Assembly (NCBI GenBank): GCA_037176705.1
Contig: JBAWUJ010000105.1
Span: 62,001 to 126,000 of the forward strand
Source: Molossus alvarezi
Taxonomy: Eukaryota > Chordata > Mammalia > Chiroptera > Molossidae
DNA length: 64,000 nt
Direction: 5' to 3'
The notes under the pieces: generated by a model
Databases searched by the model: none
What the model was told of the DNA's origin: nothing
The model's input: only the letters and a program-made list of their open reading frames with translations
Program-made: the position numbers and the translations under genes
Shown: positions 52,971 through 64,000 of the stretch, in pieces
Layout: the number at the start of each line of letters is the position of its first letter
How positions within the stretch are numbered: the stretch's first letter is position 1

Positions 52971-54932
52971 TCTCATTCACCGAGATGTTCAATGTGAAAA
53001 ACCCTTGGTATTGTCAGTGTCTTCCAATTCATGGATTTACTCCTTGCATGGAGACAACCAATGTTTCAACTACATCACTTTAGATGTGTTCAGTTTCACT
53101 GCTTCAAGAATGCACATATGTGACACCAGTAGTTATCAATCTTTCCATTGATTCAGTCTTGGCCATACGCTGGTTCACTGTTCTGAGTAAGAATCATGTG
53201 AAACCAACTGCTACAGCAGAAACCAAACTTTTTCCAAGTATCGCCTTCAAAAATGGGCTTCAAGACGATCCAATCTTTGAAACCATGAACAACACAGAAC
53301 ACAAAAAGGGATAACTTTTGATGCTACACATAAGTGTGCTCTGTCCTAGTTGTTCTTTCCATGATATGACTGGATCTCCCTATAAAACGAGGAGAATGTA
53401 CGTTAAAGTGTTCATGTTCCTCAAGATCTGTGCATTCACTTAACCCAAATGGAAATATTCATTCATTCCCACAGTTGTTTGACTAGAACATGTTTGTTCA
53501 CACTTTCCCTGCAAAGGTACTTAACTTCCCAGGGAAAAACATGCCACTGAGTGAATGTGGTCCCTGGCTCTCACAGAGTTTTGCCCATAGTTCAGTATAT
53601 CCAAGACTGCACCAGCAAGTCTTGTGTCTCTTTGTCTGGAACAAGGGAAAGAAACTTACACTGCGAAGTTTCAGTGTGATTCCACCTTTACAAATGGACA
53701 TTTCTTAAACACTTAACCAAAATAATATATGCTTTGAGGATCCTCACGCTCTAGGCTTCATGGAAGTGACTTTGGTGCCACTGAAGTGAAGAGTTCTAAC
53801 ACAGTTCATTTGGAATAGGTTTGCTTTGTATACACTCTCCTACAATCAAACTAGAGTGAAAAGTATATCTAAGGACCTATCAAGAGTCAGGTTGCCACAT
53901 TTCCTTAAATCAATACTTTCCACCACTGTACTAAGAACACGTAAACTGAAAAACAGTACAACAGTGGTGGTTCCATTTCGTGTGAAGCGGGTATAGCCCT
54001 AGAATCTTTTTCTCAATATTTGGATATTATTTGAAGAAGGTTGTCTATTGGAACACAGTTCTTTGAACAGGGAGCCACTGAACAGTCCATTGGACACTGC
54101 AACCGTACAAAGGTTTCCATTCTGCTCTTGAACTGAATGTTATTCTATTATTCTGCACAGAAAGAACACCAGTCATGAACACTTTTGACTATGCCTGTGT
54201 ATTCCCATAGGTTCTTCGGGGAAATAGTCTTGAAACAAGTGAATCCATGACCATTGTTCCAAGACTGACACTCCCTCTTTTAAATTGATCCTTTTTTTGT
54301 TCTAATGGCTGGAATAAGGGGATTGAGTACTTGTCAGTTATCAAGAAATAGGCTGAATTTGTCACAGGGAATTAGAAAGATAGGTTCGGGAGATTCCAGT
54401 CATGAACAAGGTACAATTCCAGCATTTCACAATGATGGAATGCGTTTACTTTGAATTCTCAGGAGAAAACAGGTATCTACTCCTTATGTTTTTTGAGGAA
54501 ATCGGTACAACCAGTGAAGTGTATGATGGTTCCTAGAATGACACTGATTCATTCGGTCACAACTTTAAAGAATGTGTGTAGAACTTTATAGGGTATAGAT
54601 TTCCATGACCTGAACATTGCCCTAACCAATGTGTTTGATTTCTGCAGCCCAGCCTTTGTTGGACATCAAGATGACTCATAGACACTTCCAGGCAAACAAC
54701 ACGTATGCCGGGCTAAAAGGTAGTATGTGGAAAGGCTGCCTCATCAACTAGTACAGGTTGACTTTCCTGGTCACATAGGAAAGAAGGTAGACACCTGCAT
54801 TTACTTACAACACTGTTTGACACTCCAATGTAAAGTATGCCCTGCACACCGGGCATAGTTAGTGTGTAAGTAATTGAAATGGATACCCAGGTCCACTGCA
54901 CAAGTGCATTTTCTCTAGAACACTCCTCTTGT
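52971..54932 (+). repeat. Satellite unit 28 (type E, second copy)
   Basis: Matches unit 25 throughout, including C at offset 11 (52981). The one difference I find is A at offset 975 (53945, cgtaaActg). Confidence 0.97.
53976..53992 (+). other. CENP-B box, unit 28
   Basis: Identical 17-mer; private A lies 31 bases upstream. Confidence 0.9.
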
Positions 54933-56894
54933 TCTCATTCACAGAGATGTTCAATGTGAAAAACCCTTGGTATTGTCAGTGTCTTCCAATTCATGGATTT
55001 ACTCCTTGCATGGAGACAACCAATGTTTCAACTACATCACTTTAGATGTGTTCAGTTTCACTGCTTCAAGAATGCACATATGTGACACCAGTAGTTATCA
55101 ATCTTTCCATTGATTCAGTCTTGGCCATACGCTGGTTCACTGTTCTGAGTAAGAATCATGTGAAACCAACTGCTACAACAGAAACCAAACTTTTTCCAAG
55201 TATCGCCTTCAAAAATAGGCTTCAAGACGATCCAATCTTTGAAACCATGAACAACACAGAACACAAAAAGGGATAACTTTTGATGCTACACATAAGTGTG
55301 CTCTGTCCTAGTTGTTCTTTCCATGATATGACTGGATCTCCCTATAAAACGAGGAGAATGTACGTTAAAGTGTTCATGTTCCTCAAGATCTGTGCATTCA
55401 CTTAACCCAAATGGAAATATTCATTCATTCCAACAGTTGTTTGACTAGAACATGTTTGTTCACACTTTCCCTGCAAAGGTACTTAACTTCCCAGGGAAAA
55501 ACATGCCACTGAGTGAATGTGGCCCCTGGATCTCACAGAGTTTTGCCCATCGTTCAGTATATCCAAGACTGCACCAGCAAGTCTTGAGTCTCTTTGTCTG
55601 GAACAAGGGAAAGAAACTTACACTGCGAAGTTTCAGTGTGATTCCACCTTTACAAATGGACATTTCTTAAACACTTAACCAAAACAACATATGCTTTGAG
55701 GATCCTCACGCTCTAGGCTTCATGGAAGTGACTTTGGTGCCACTGAAGTGAAGAGTTCTAACACAGTTCATTTGGAATAGGTTTGCTTTGTATACACTCT
55801 CCTACAATCAAACTAGAGTGAAAAGTATATCTAAGGACCTATCAAGAGTCAGGTTGCCACATTTCCTTAAATCAATACTTTCCACCACTGTACTAAGAAC
55901 ACGTAATCTGAAAAACAGTACAACAGTGGTGGTTCCATTTCGTGTGAAGCGGGTATAGCCCTGGAATCTTTTTCTCAATATTTGGATATTATTTGAAGAA
56001 GGTTGTCTATTGGAACACAGTTCTTTGAACAGGGAGCCACTGAACAGGCCATTGGACACTGCAACCGTACAAAGGTTTCCATTCTGCTCTTGAACTGAAT
56101 GTTATTCTATTATTCTGCACAGAAAGAACACCAGTCATGAACACTTTTGACTATGCCTGTGTATTCCCATAGGTTCTTCGGGGAAATAGTCTTGAAACAA
56201 GTGAATCCATGACCATTGTTCCAAGACTGACACTCCCTCTTTTAAATTGATCCCTTTTTTGTTCTAATGGCTGGAATAAGGGGATTGAGTACTTGTCAGT
56301 TATCAAGAAATAGGCTGAATTTGTCACAAGGAATTAGAAAGATAGGTTCGGGAGATTCCAGTCATGAACAAGGTACAATTCCAGCATTTCACAATGATGG
56401 AATGCGTTTACTTTGAATTCTCAGGAGAAAACAGGTATCTACTCCTTATGTTTTTTGAGGAAATCGGTACAAACAGTGAAATGTATGATGGTTCCTAGAA
56501 TGACACTGATTCATTCGGTCACAACTTTAAAGAATGTGTGTAGAACTGAATAGGGTATAGATTTCCATGACCTGAACATTGCCCTAACCAATGTGTTTGA
56601 TTTCTGCAGCCCAGCCTTTGTTGGATATCAAGATGACTCATAGACACTTCCAGGCAAACAACACGTATGCAGGGCTAAAAGGTAGTATGTGGAAAGGCTG
56701 CCTCATCAACTAGTACAGGTTGACTTTCCTGGTCACATAGGAAAGAAGGTAGACACCTGCATTTACTTACAACACTGTTTGACACTCCAATGTAAAGTAT
56801 GCCCTGCACACCGGGCATAGTTAGTGTGTAAGTAATTGAAATGGATACCCAGGTCCACTGCACAAGTGCATTTTCTCTAGAACACTCCTCTTGT
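54933..56894 (+). repeat. Satellite unit 29 (type F, second copy)
   Basis: Matches unit 26 except at offsets 1912-1913, where it has the common ggatac instead of gattac. That switch sits just before the junction with unit 30, where the order of types changes. Confidence 0.97.
55938..55954 (+). other. CENP-B box, unit 29
   Basis: Identical 17-mer. Confidence 0.9.
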
Positions 56895-58856
56895 TCTCAT
56901 TCACAGAGATGTTCAATGTGAAAAACCCTTGGTATTGTCAGTGTCTTCCAATTCATGGATTTACTCCTTGCATGGAGACAACCAATGTTTCAACTACATC
57001 ACTTTAGATGTGTTCAGTTTCACTGCTTCAAGAATGCACATATGTGACACCAGTAGTTATCAATCTTTCCATTGATTCAGTCTTGGCCATACGCTGGTTC
57101 ACTGTTCTGAGTAAGAATCATGTGAAACCAACTGCTACAGCAGAAACCAAACTTTTTCCAAGTATCGCCTTCAAAAATGGGCTTCAAGACGATCCAATCT
57201 TTGAAACCATGAACAACACAGAACACAAAAAGGGATAACTTTTGATGCTACACATAAGTGTGCTCTGTCCTAGTTGTTCTTTCCATGATATGACTGGATC
57301 TCCCTATAAAACGAGGAGAATGTACGTTAAAGTGTTCATGTTCCTCAAGATCTGTGCATTCACTTAACCCAAATGGAAATATTCATTCATTCCCACAGTT
57401 GTTTGACTAGAACATGTTTGTTCACACTTTCCCTGCAAAGGTACTTAACTTCCCAGGGAAAAACATGCCACTGAGTGAATGTGGTCCCTGGCTCTCACAG
57501 AGTTTTGCCCATAGTTCAGTATATCCAAGACTGCACCAGCAAGTCTTGTGTCTCTTTGTCTGGAACAAGGGAAAGAAACTTACACTGCGAAGTTTCAGTG
57601 TGATTCCACCTTTACAAATGGACATTTCTTAAACACTTAACCAAAATAATATATGCTTTGAGGATCCTCACGCTCTAGGCTTCATGGAAGTGACTTTGGT
57701 GCCACTGAAGTGAAGAGTTCTAACACAGTTCATTTGGAATAGGTTTGCTTTGTATACACTCTCCTACAATCAAACTAGAGTGAAAAGTATATCTAAGGAC
57801 CTATCAAGAGTCAGGTTGCCACATTTCCTTAAATCAATACTTTCCACCACTGTACTAAGAACACGTAATCTGAAAAACAGTACAACAGTGGTGGTTCCAT
57901 TTCGTGTGAAGCGGGTATAGCCCTAGAATCTTTTTCTCAATATTTGGATATTATTTGAAGAAGGTTGTCTATTGGAACACAGTTCTTTGAACAGGGAGCC
58001 ACTGAACAGTCCATTGGACACTGCAACCGTACAAAGGTTTCCATTCTGCTCTTGAACTGAATGTTATTCTATTATTCTGCACAGAAAGAACACCAGTCAT
58101 GAACACTTTTGACTATGCCTGTGTATTCCCATAGGTTCTTCGGGGAAATAGTCTTGAAACAAGTGAATCCATGACCATTGTTCCAAGACTGACACTCCCT
58201 CTTTTAAATTGATCCTTTTTTTGTTCTAATGGCTGGAATAAGGGGATTGAGTACTTGTCAGTTATCAAGAAATAGGCTGAATTTGTCACAGGGAATTAGA
58301 AAGATAGGTTCGGGAGATTCCAGTCATGAACAAGGTACAATTCCAGCATTTCACAATGATGGAATGCGTTTACTTTGAATTCTCAGGAGAAAACAGGTAT
58401 CTACTCCTTATGTTTTTTGAGGAAATCGGTACAACCAGTGAAATGTATGATGGTTCCTAGAATGACACTGATTCATTCGGTCACAACTTTAAAGAATGTG
58501 TGTAGAACTGAATAGGGTATAGATTTCCATGACCTGAACATTGCCCTAACCAATGTGTTTGATTTCTGCAGCCCAGCCTTTGTTGGATATCAAGATGACT
58601 CATAGACACTTCCAGGCAAACAACACGTATGCCGGGCTAAAAGGTAGTATGTGGAAAGGCTGCCTCATCAACTAGTACAGGTTGACTTTCCTGGTCACAT
58701 AGGAAAGAAGGTAGACACCTGCATTTACTTACAACACTGTTTGACACTCCAATGTAAAGTATGCCCTGCACACCGGGCATAGTTAGTGTGTAAGTAATTG
58801 AAATGGATACCCAGGTCCACTGCACAAGTGCATTTTCTCTAGAACACTCCTCTTGT
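56895..58856 (+). repeat. Satellite unit 30 (type E, mosaic extra copy)
   Basis: Type E in the middle (aatGggctt, cattccCacag, ggTccctgg, aaaaTaaTatatg, T7 tract, acaaCcagtg, atgcCggg) but with common bases at offset 11 and at gaaAtgtat, gaactGAatag and ggaTatc near offsets 1547-1693. It follows a type F unit where a type D unit would be expected. Confidence 0.97.
57900..57916 (+). other. CENP-B box, unit 30
   Basis: Identical 17-mer. Confidence 0.9.
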
Positions 58857-60817
58857 TCTCATTCACAGAGATGTTCAATGTGAAAAACCCTTGGTATTGT
58901 CAGTGTCTTCCAATTCATGGATTTACTCCTTGCATGGAGACAACCAATGTTTCAACTACATCACTTTAGATGTGTTCAGTTTCACTGCTTCAAAAATGCA
59001 CATATGTGACACCAGTAGTTATCAATCTTTCCATTGATTCAGTCTTGGCCATACGCTGGTTCACTGTTCTGAGTAAGAATCATGTGAAACCAACTGCTAC
59101 AACAGAAACCAAACTTTTTCCAAGTATCGCCTTCAAAAATAGGCGTCAAGACGATCCAATCTTTGAAACCATGAACAACACAGAACACAAAAAGGGATAA
59201 CTTTTGATGCTACACATAAGTGTGCTCTGTCCTAGTTGTTCTTTCCATGATATGACTGGATCTCCCTATAAAACGAGGAGAATGTACGTTAAAGTGTTCA
59301 TGTTCCTCAAGATCTGTGCATTCACTTAACCCAAATGGAAATATTCATTCATTCCAACAGTTGTTTGACTAGAACATGTTTGTTCACACTTTCCCTGCAA
59401 AGGTACTTAACTTCCCAGGGAAAAACATGCCACTGAGTGAATGTGGCCCCTGGCTCTCACAGAGTTTTGCCCATCGTTCAGTGTATCCAAGACTGCACCA
59501 GCAAGTCTTGAGTCTCTTTGTCTGGAACAAGGGAAAGAAACTTACACTGCGAAGTTTCAGTGTGATTCCACCTTTACAAATGGACATTTCTTAAACACTT
59601 AACCAAAACAACATATGCTTTGAGGATCCTCACGCTCTAGGCTTCATGGAAGTGACTTTGGTGCCACTGAAGTGAAGAGTTCTAACACAGTTCATTTGGA
59701 ATAGGTTTGCTTTGTATACACTCTCCTACAATCAAACTAGAGTGAAAAGTATATCTAAGGACCTATCAAGAGTCAGGTTGCCACATTTCCTTAAATCAAT
59801 ACTTTCCACCACTGTACTAAGAACACGTAATCTGAAAAACAGTACAACAGTGGTGGTTCCATTTCGTGTGAAGCGGGTATAGCCCTGGAATCTTTTTCTC
59901 AATATTTGGATATTATTTGAAGAAGGTTGTCTATTGGAACACAGTTCTTTGAACAGGGAGCCACTGAACAGTCCATTGGACACTGCAACCGTACAAAGGT
60001 TTCCATTCTGCTCTTGAACTGAATGTTATTCTATTATTCTGCACAGAAAGAACACCAGTCATGAACACTTTTGACTATGCCTGTGTATTCCCATAGGTTC
60101 TTCGGGGAAATAGTCTTGAAACAAGTGAATCCATGACCATTGTTCCAAGACTGACACTCCCTCTTTTAAATTGATCCTTTTTTGTTCTAATGGCTGGAAT
60201 TAGGGGATTGAGTACTTGTCAGTTATCAAGAAATAGGCTGAATTTGTCACAGGGAATTAGAAAGATAGGTTCGGGAGATTCCAGTCATGAACAAGGTACA
60301 ATTCCAGCATTTCACAATGATTTAATGCGTTTACTTTGAATTCTCAGGAGAAAACAGGTATCTACTCCTTATGTTTTTTGAGGAAATCTGTACAAACAGT
60401 GAAATGTATGATGGTTCCTAGAATGACACTGATTCATTCGGTCACAACTTTAAAGAATGTGTGTAGAACTGAATAGGGTATAGATTTCCATGACCTGAAC
60501 ATTGCCCTAACCAATGTGTTTGATTTCTGCAGCCCAGCCTTTGTTGGATATCAAGATGACTCATAGACACTTCCAGGCAAACAACACGTATGCAGGGCTA
60601 AAAGGTAGTATGTGGAAAGGCTGCCTCATCAACTAGTACAGGTTGACTTTCCTGGTCACATAGGAAAGAAGGTAGACACCTGCATTTACTTACAACACTG
60701 TTTGACACTCCAATGTAAAGTATGCCCTGCACACCGGGCATAGTTAGTGTGTAAGTAATTGAAATGGATACCCAGGTCCACTGCACAAGTGCATTTTCTC
60801 TAGAACACTCCTCTTGT
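58857..60817 (+). repeat. Satellite unit 31 (pair with unit 32, 1,961 bp)
   Basis: Markers shared only with unit 32: cttcaaAaatg near offset 137, ggaatTagggg near 1338, tgatTTaatg near 1465, atcTgtac near 1535, and loss of one C before the T-run near 60177. Also aggcGtcaag and acaAcag. These make it clearly distinct from unit 30. Confidence 0.97.
59862..59878 (+). other. CENP-B box, unit 31
   Basis: Identical 17-mer. Confidence 0.9.
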
Positions 60818-62778
60818 TCTCATTCACAGAGATGTTCAATGTGAAAAACCCTTGGTATTGTCAGTGTCTTCCAATTCATGGATTTACTCCTTGCATGGAG
60901 ACAACCAATGTTTCAACTACATCACTTTAGATGTGTTCAGTTTCACTGCTTCAAAAATGCACATATGTGACACCAGTAGTTATCAATCTTTCCATTGATT
61001 CAGTCTTGGCCATACGCTGGTTCACTGTTCTGAGTAAGAATCATGTGAAACCAACTGCTACAACAGAAACCAAACTTTTTCCAAGTATCGCCTTCAAAAA
61101 TAGGCGTCAAGACGATCCAATCTTTGAAACCATGAACAACACAGAACACAAAAAGGGATAACTTTTGATGCTACACATAAGTGTGCTCTGTCCTAGTTGT
61201 TCTTTCCATGATATGACTGGATCTCCCTATAAAACGAGGAGAATGTACGTTAAAGTGTTCATGTTCCTCAAGATCTGTGCATTCACTTAACCCAAATGGA
61301 AATATTCATTCATTCCAACAGTTGTTTGACTAGAACATGTTTGTTCACACTTTCCCTGCAAAGGTACTTAACTTCCCAGGGAAAAACATGCCACTGAGTG
61401 AATGTGGCCCCTGGCTCTCACAGAGTTTTGCCCATCGTTCAGTGTATCCAAGACTGCACCAGCAAGTCTTGAGTCTCTTTGTCTGGAACAAGGGAAAGAA
61501 ACTTACACTGCGAAGTTTCAGTGTGATTCCACCTTTACAAATGGACATTTCTTAAACACTTAACCAAAACAACATATGCTTTGAGGATCCTCACGCTCTA
61601 GGCTTCATGGAAGTGACTTTGGTGCCACTGAAGTGAAGAGTTCTAACACAGTTCATTTGGAATAGGTTTGCTTTGTATACACTCTCCTACAATCAAACTA
61701 GAGTGAAAAGTATATCTAAGGACCTATCAAGAGTCAGGTTGCCACATTTCCTTAAATCAATACTTTCCACCACTGTACTAAGAACACGTAATCTGAAAAA
61801 CAGTACAACAGTGGTGGTTCCATTTCGTGTGAAGCGGGTATAGCCCTGGAATCTTTTTCTCAATATTTGGATATTATTTGAAGAAGGTTGTCTATTGGAA
61901 CACAGTTCTTTGAACAGGGAGCCACTGAACAGTCCATTGGACACTGCAACCGTACAAAGGTTTCCATTCTGCTCTTGAACTGAATGTTATTCTATTATTC
62001 TGCACAGAAAGAACACCAGTCATGAACACTTTTGACTATGCCTGTGTATTCCCATAGGTTCTTCGGGGAAATAGTCTTGAAACAAGTGAATCCATGACCA
62101 TTGTTCCAAGACTGACACTCCCTCTTTTAAATTGATCCTTTTTTGTTCTAATGGCTGGAATTAGGGGATTGAGTACTTGTCAGTTATCAAGAAATAGGCT
62201 GAATTTGTCACAGGGAATTAGAAAGATAGGTTCGGGAGATTCCAGTCATGAACAAGGTACAATTCCAGCATTTCACAATGATTTAATGCGTTTACTTTGA
62301 ATTCTCAGGAGAAAACAGGTATCTACTCCTTATGTTTTTTGAGGAAATCTGTACAAACAGTGAAATGTATGATGGTTCCTAGAATGACACTGATTCATTC
62401 GGTCACAACTTTAAAGAATGTGTGTAGAACTGAATAGGGTATAGATTTCCATGACCTGAACATTGCCCTAACCAATGTGTTTGATTTCTGCAGCCCAGCC
62501 TTTGTTGGATATCAAGATGACTCATAGACACTTCCAGGCAAACAACACGTATGCAGGGCTAAAAGGTAGTATGTGGAAAGGCTGCCTCATCAACTAGTAC
62601 AGGTTGACTTTCCTGGTCACATAGGAAAGAAGGTAGACACCTGCATTTACTTACAACACTGTTTGACACTCCAATGTAAAGTATGCCCTGCACACCGGGC
62701 ATAGTTAGTGTGTAAGTAATTGAAATGGATACCCAGGTCCACTACACAAGTGCATTTTTTCTAGAACACTCCTCTTGT
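60818..62778 (+). repeat. Satellite unit 32 (pair with unit 31, 1,961 bp)
   Basis: Same as unit 31, including the lost C (near 62138), except for two changes close to its right end: actAcacaag and tgcattttTtctag (62744 and about 62759). The first breaks the small TGCAC/GTGCA inverted repeat. Confidence 0.97.
61823..61839 (+). other. CENP-B box, unit 32
   Basis: Identical 17-mer. Confidence 0.9.
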
Positions 62779-64000
62779 TCTCATTCACAGAGATGTTCAA
62801 TGTGAAAAACCCTTGGTATTGTCAGTGTCTTCCAATTCATGGATTTACTCCTTGCATGGAGACAACCAATGTTTCAACTACATCACTTTAGATGTGTTCA
62901 ATTTCACTGCTTCAAGAATGCACATATGTGACACCAGTAGTTATCAATCTTTCCATTGATTCAGTCTTGGCCATACGCTGGTTCACGGTTCTGAGTAAGA
63001 ATCATGTGAAACCAACTGCTACAGCAGAAACCAAACTTTTTCCAAGTATCGCCTTCAAAAATAGGCTTCAAGACGATCCAATCTTTGAAACCATGAACAA
63101 CACAGAACACAAAAAGGGATAACTTTTGATGCTACACATAAGTGTGCTCTGACCTAGTTGTTCTTTCCATGATATGACTGGATCTCCCTATAAAACGAGG
63201 AGAATGTACGTTAAAGTGTTCATGTTCCTCAAGATCTGTGCATTCACTTAACCCAAATGGAAATATTCATTCATTCCAACAGTTGTTTGACTAGAACATG
63301 TTTGTTCACACTTTCCCTGCAAAGGTACTTAACTTCCCAGGGAAAAACATGCCACTGAGTGAATGTGGCCCCTGGCTCTCACAGAGTTTTTCCCATCGTT
63401 CAGTATATCCAAGACTGCACCAGCAAGTCTTGAGTCTCTTTGTCTGGAACAAGGGAAAGAAACTTACACTGCGAAGTTTCAGTGTGATTCCACCTTTACA
63501 AATGGACATTTCTTAAACACTTAACCAAAACAACATATGCTTTGAGGATCCTCACGCTCTAGGCTTCATGGGAGTGACTTTGGTGCCACTGAAGTGAAGA
63601 GTTCTAACACAGTTCATTTGGAATAGGTTTGCTTTGTATACACTCTCCTACAATCAAACTAGAGTGAAAAGTATATCTAAGGACCTATCAAGAGTCAGGT
63701 TGCCACATTTCCTTAAATCAATACTTTCCACAACTGTACTAAGAACACGTAATCTGAAAAACAGTACAACAGTGGTGGTTCCATTTCGTGTGAAGCGGGT
63801 ATAGCCCTGGAATCTTTTTCTCAATATTTGGATATTATTTGAAGAAGGTTGTCTATTGGAACACAGTTCTTTGAACAGGGAGCCACTGAACAGGCCATTG
63901 GACACTGCAACCGTACAAAGGTTTCCATTCTGCTCTTGAACTGAATGTTATTCTATTATTCTGCACAGAAAGAACACCAGTCATGAACACTTTTGACTAT
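62779..64000 (+). repeat. Satellite unit 33 (partial, 1,222 bp, cut by window end)
   Basis: Left 62% of a unit. It shares catgGgagtg near offset 791 and agGccat near 1117 with units 21 and 22, but not their cttttGcc or caaAtc. Private: gttcaAttt near 118, tcacGgttctg near 211 and ttttTcccatc near 612. Confidence 0.96.
63784..63800 (+). other. CENP-B box, unit 33
   Basis: Identical 17-mer in the partial last unit. Confidence 0.9.

Larger units (their letters stand above)
45123..56894 (+). repeat. Two-copy tandem duplication of three units (types D-E-F)
   Basis: The 5,886-bp block 45123-51008 (units 24-26) is repeated at 51009-56894 (units 27-29). By eye only three bases differ: 53945 (offset 975 of unit 28) and the two bases at offsets 1912-1913 of unit 29. 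All rare variants of the first block recur in the second in the same order. Confidence 0.9.
1..64000 (+). repeat. Tandem satellite array, 1,962-bp unit, about 32.6 copies
   Basis: The sequence at position 1 returns at 1963, 3925, 5887 and so on to 62779, always in the same orientation. Spacing is 1,962 bp except units 15, 23, 31 and 32 (1,961 bp) and unit 16 (1,960 bp). Sequence between matching units is nearly identical, with scattered substitutions and very few indels. No foreign insertion, inversion or non-satellite spacer is visible, so every gene-free stretch of the window is explained by this array. Each unit carries one CENP-B box, which suggests a centromeric or pericentromeric location in a mammal. 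That the array is centromeric is inference; that it is a tandem satellite is directly visible. Confidence 0.99.

Noticed and set aside
1..64000. CRISPR array or bacterial repeat region
   Set aside because: Repeat unit is 1,962 bp with no alternating short repeats and unique spacers, and the CpG depletion and CENP-B boxes point to a mammal.
1..64000. Ribosomal DNA or tRNA gene cluster
   Set aside because: No rRNA or tRNA sequence, internal promoter box pair or clover-leaf is recognisable in the unit.
1..64000. Tandem endogenous retrovirus or LINE copies
   Set aside because: No reverse transcriptase, gag or envelope frame, no long terminal repeats, no poly-A tail or target-site duplication is visible in the unit.

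Overview
The whole window is one uninterrupted tandem satellite array. A unit of 1,962 bp repeats head to tail, always in the same orientation, giving 32 complete units and a 1,222-bp partial unit at the right edge. The array runs off both ends of the window, so its boundaries are not visible and the unit start used here (position 1) is arbitrary. Units differ from each other mostly by single-base substitutions (about 12 between units 1 and 2, counted by eye, i.e. well under 1%). Only six 1-bp deletions were seen: one each in units 15, 23, 31 and 32, and two in unit 16. I see no transposon, RNA gene, CRISPR array or convincing protein-coding gene.

The key feature is a 17-bp motif found once per unit, at unit offset 1006-1022 on the + strand. 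It matches the mammalian CENP-B box at all nine bases needed for CENP-B binding (N-TTCG-NNNN-A-NN-CGGG-N) and at 14 of 17 bases of the longer human/mouse consensus. It is present and unchanged in all 33 units. With strong CpG depletion (18 CpG in unit 1 against roughly 78 expected at about 40% G+C), this points to a mammalian centromeric or pericentromeric satellite. I do not recognise the 1,962-bp unit as a named family and do not assign a species.

Shared variants show how the array grew. Units 2-5 alternate as two weak types (2-unit period). Units 6-16 follow a 3-unit period (5,886 bp): type A = units 8, 11, 14; type B = 9, 12, 15 (6 partly); type C = 7, 10, 13 (16 partly). Units 17-20 are singletons, with unit 20 the most divergent. 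Units 21 and 22 appear identical. Units 24-26 are copied almost perfectly as units 27-29 (types D, E, F), with unit 23 an F-like relative and unit 30 an extra mosaic E copy. Units 31 and 32 are a near-identical pair. This is the pattern expected from unequal crossing-over and gene conversion in an active satellite.

Short open frames of 62-83 codons recur in every unit on both strands. They overlap each other in antisense, change by missense and stop mutations without restraint, and resemble nothing I know, so they are not annotated as genes.
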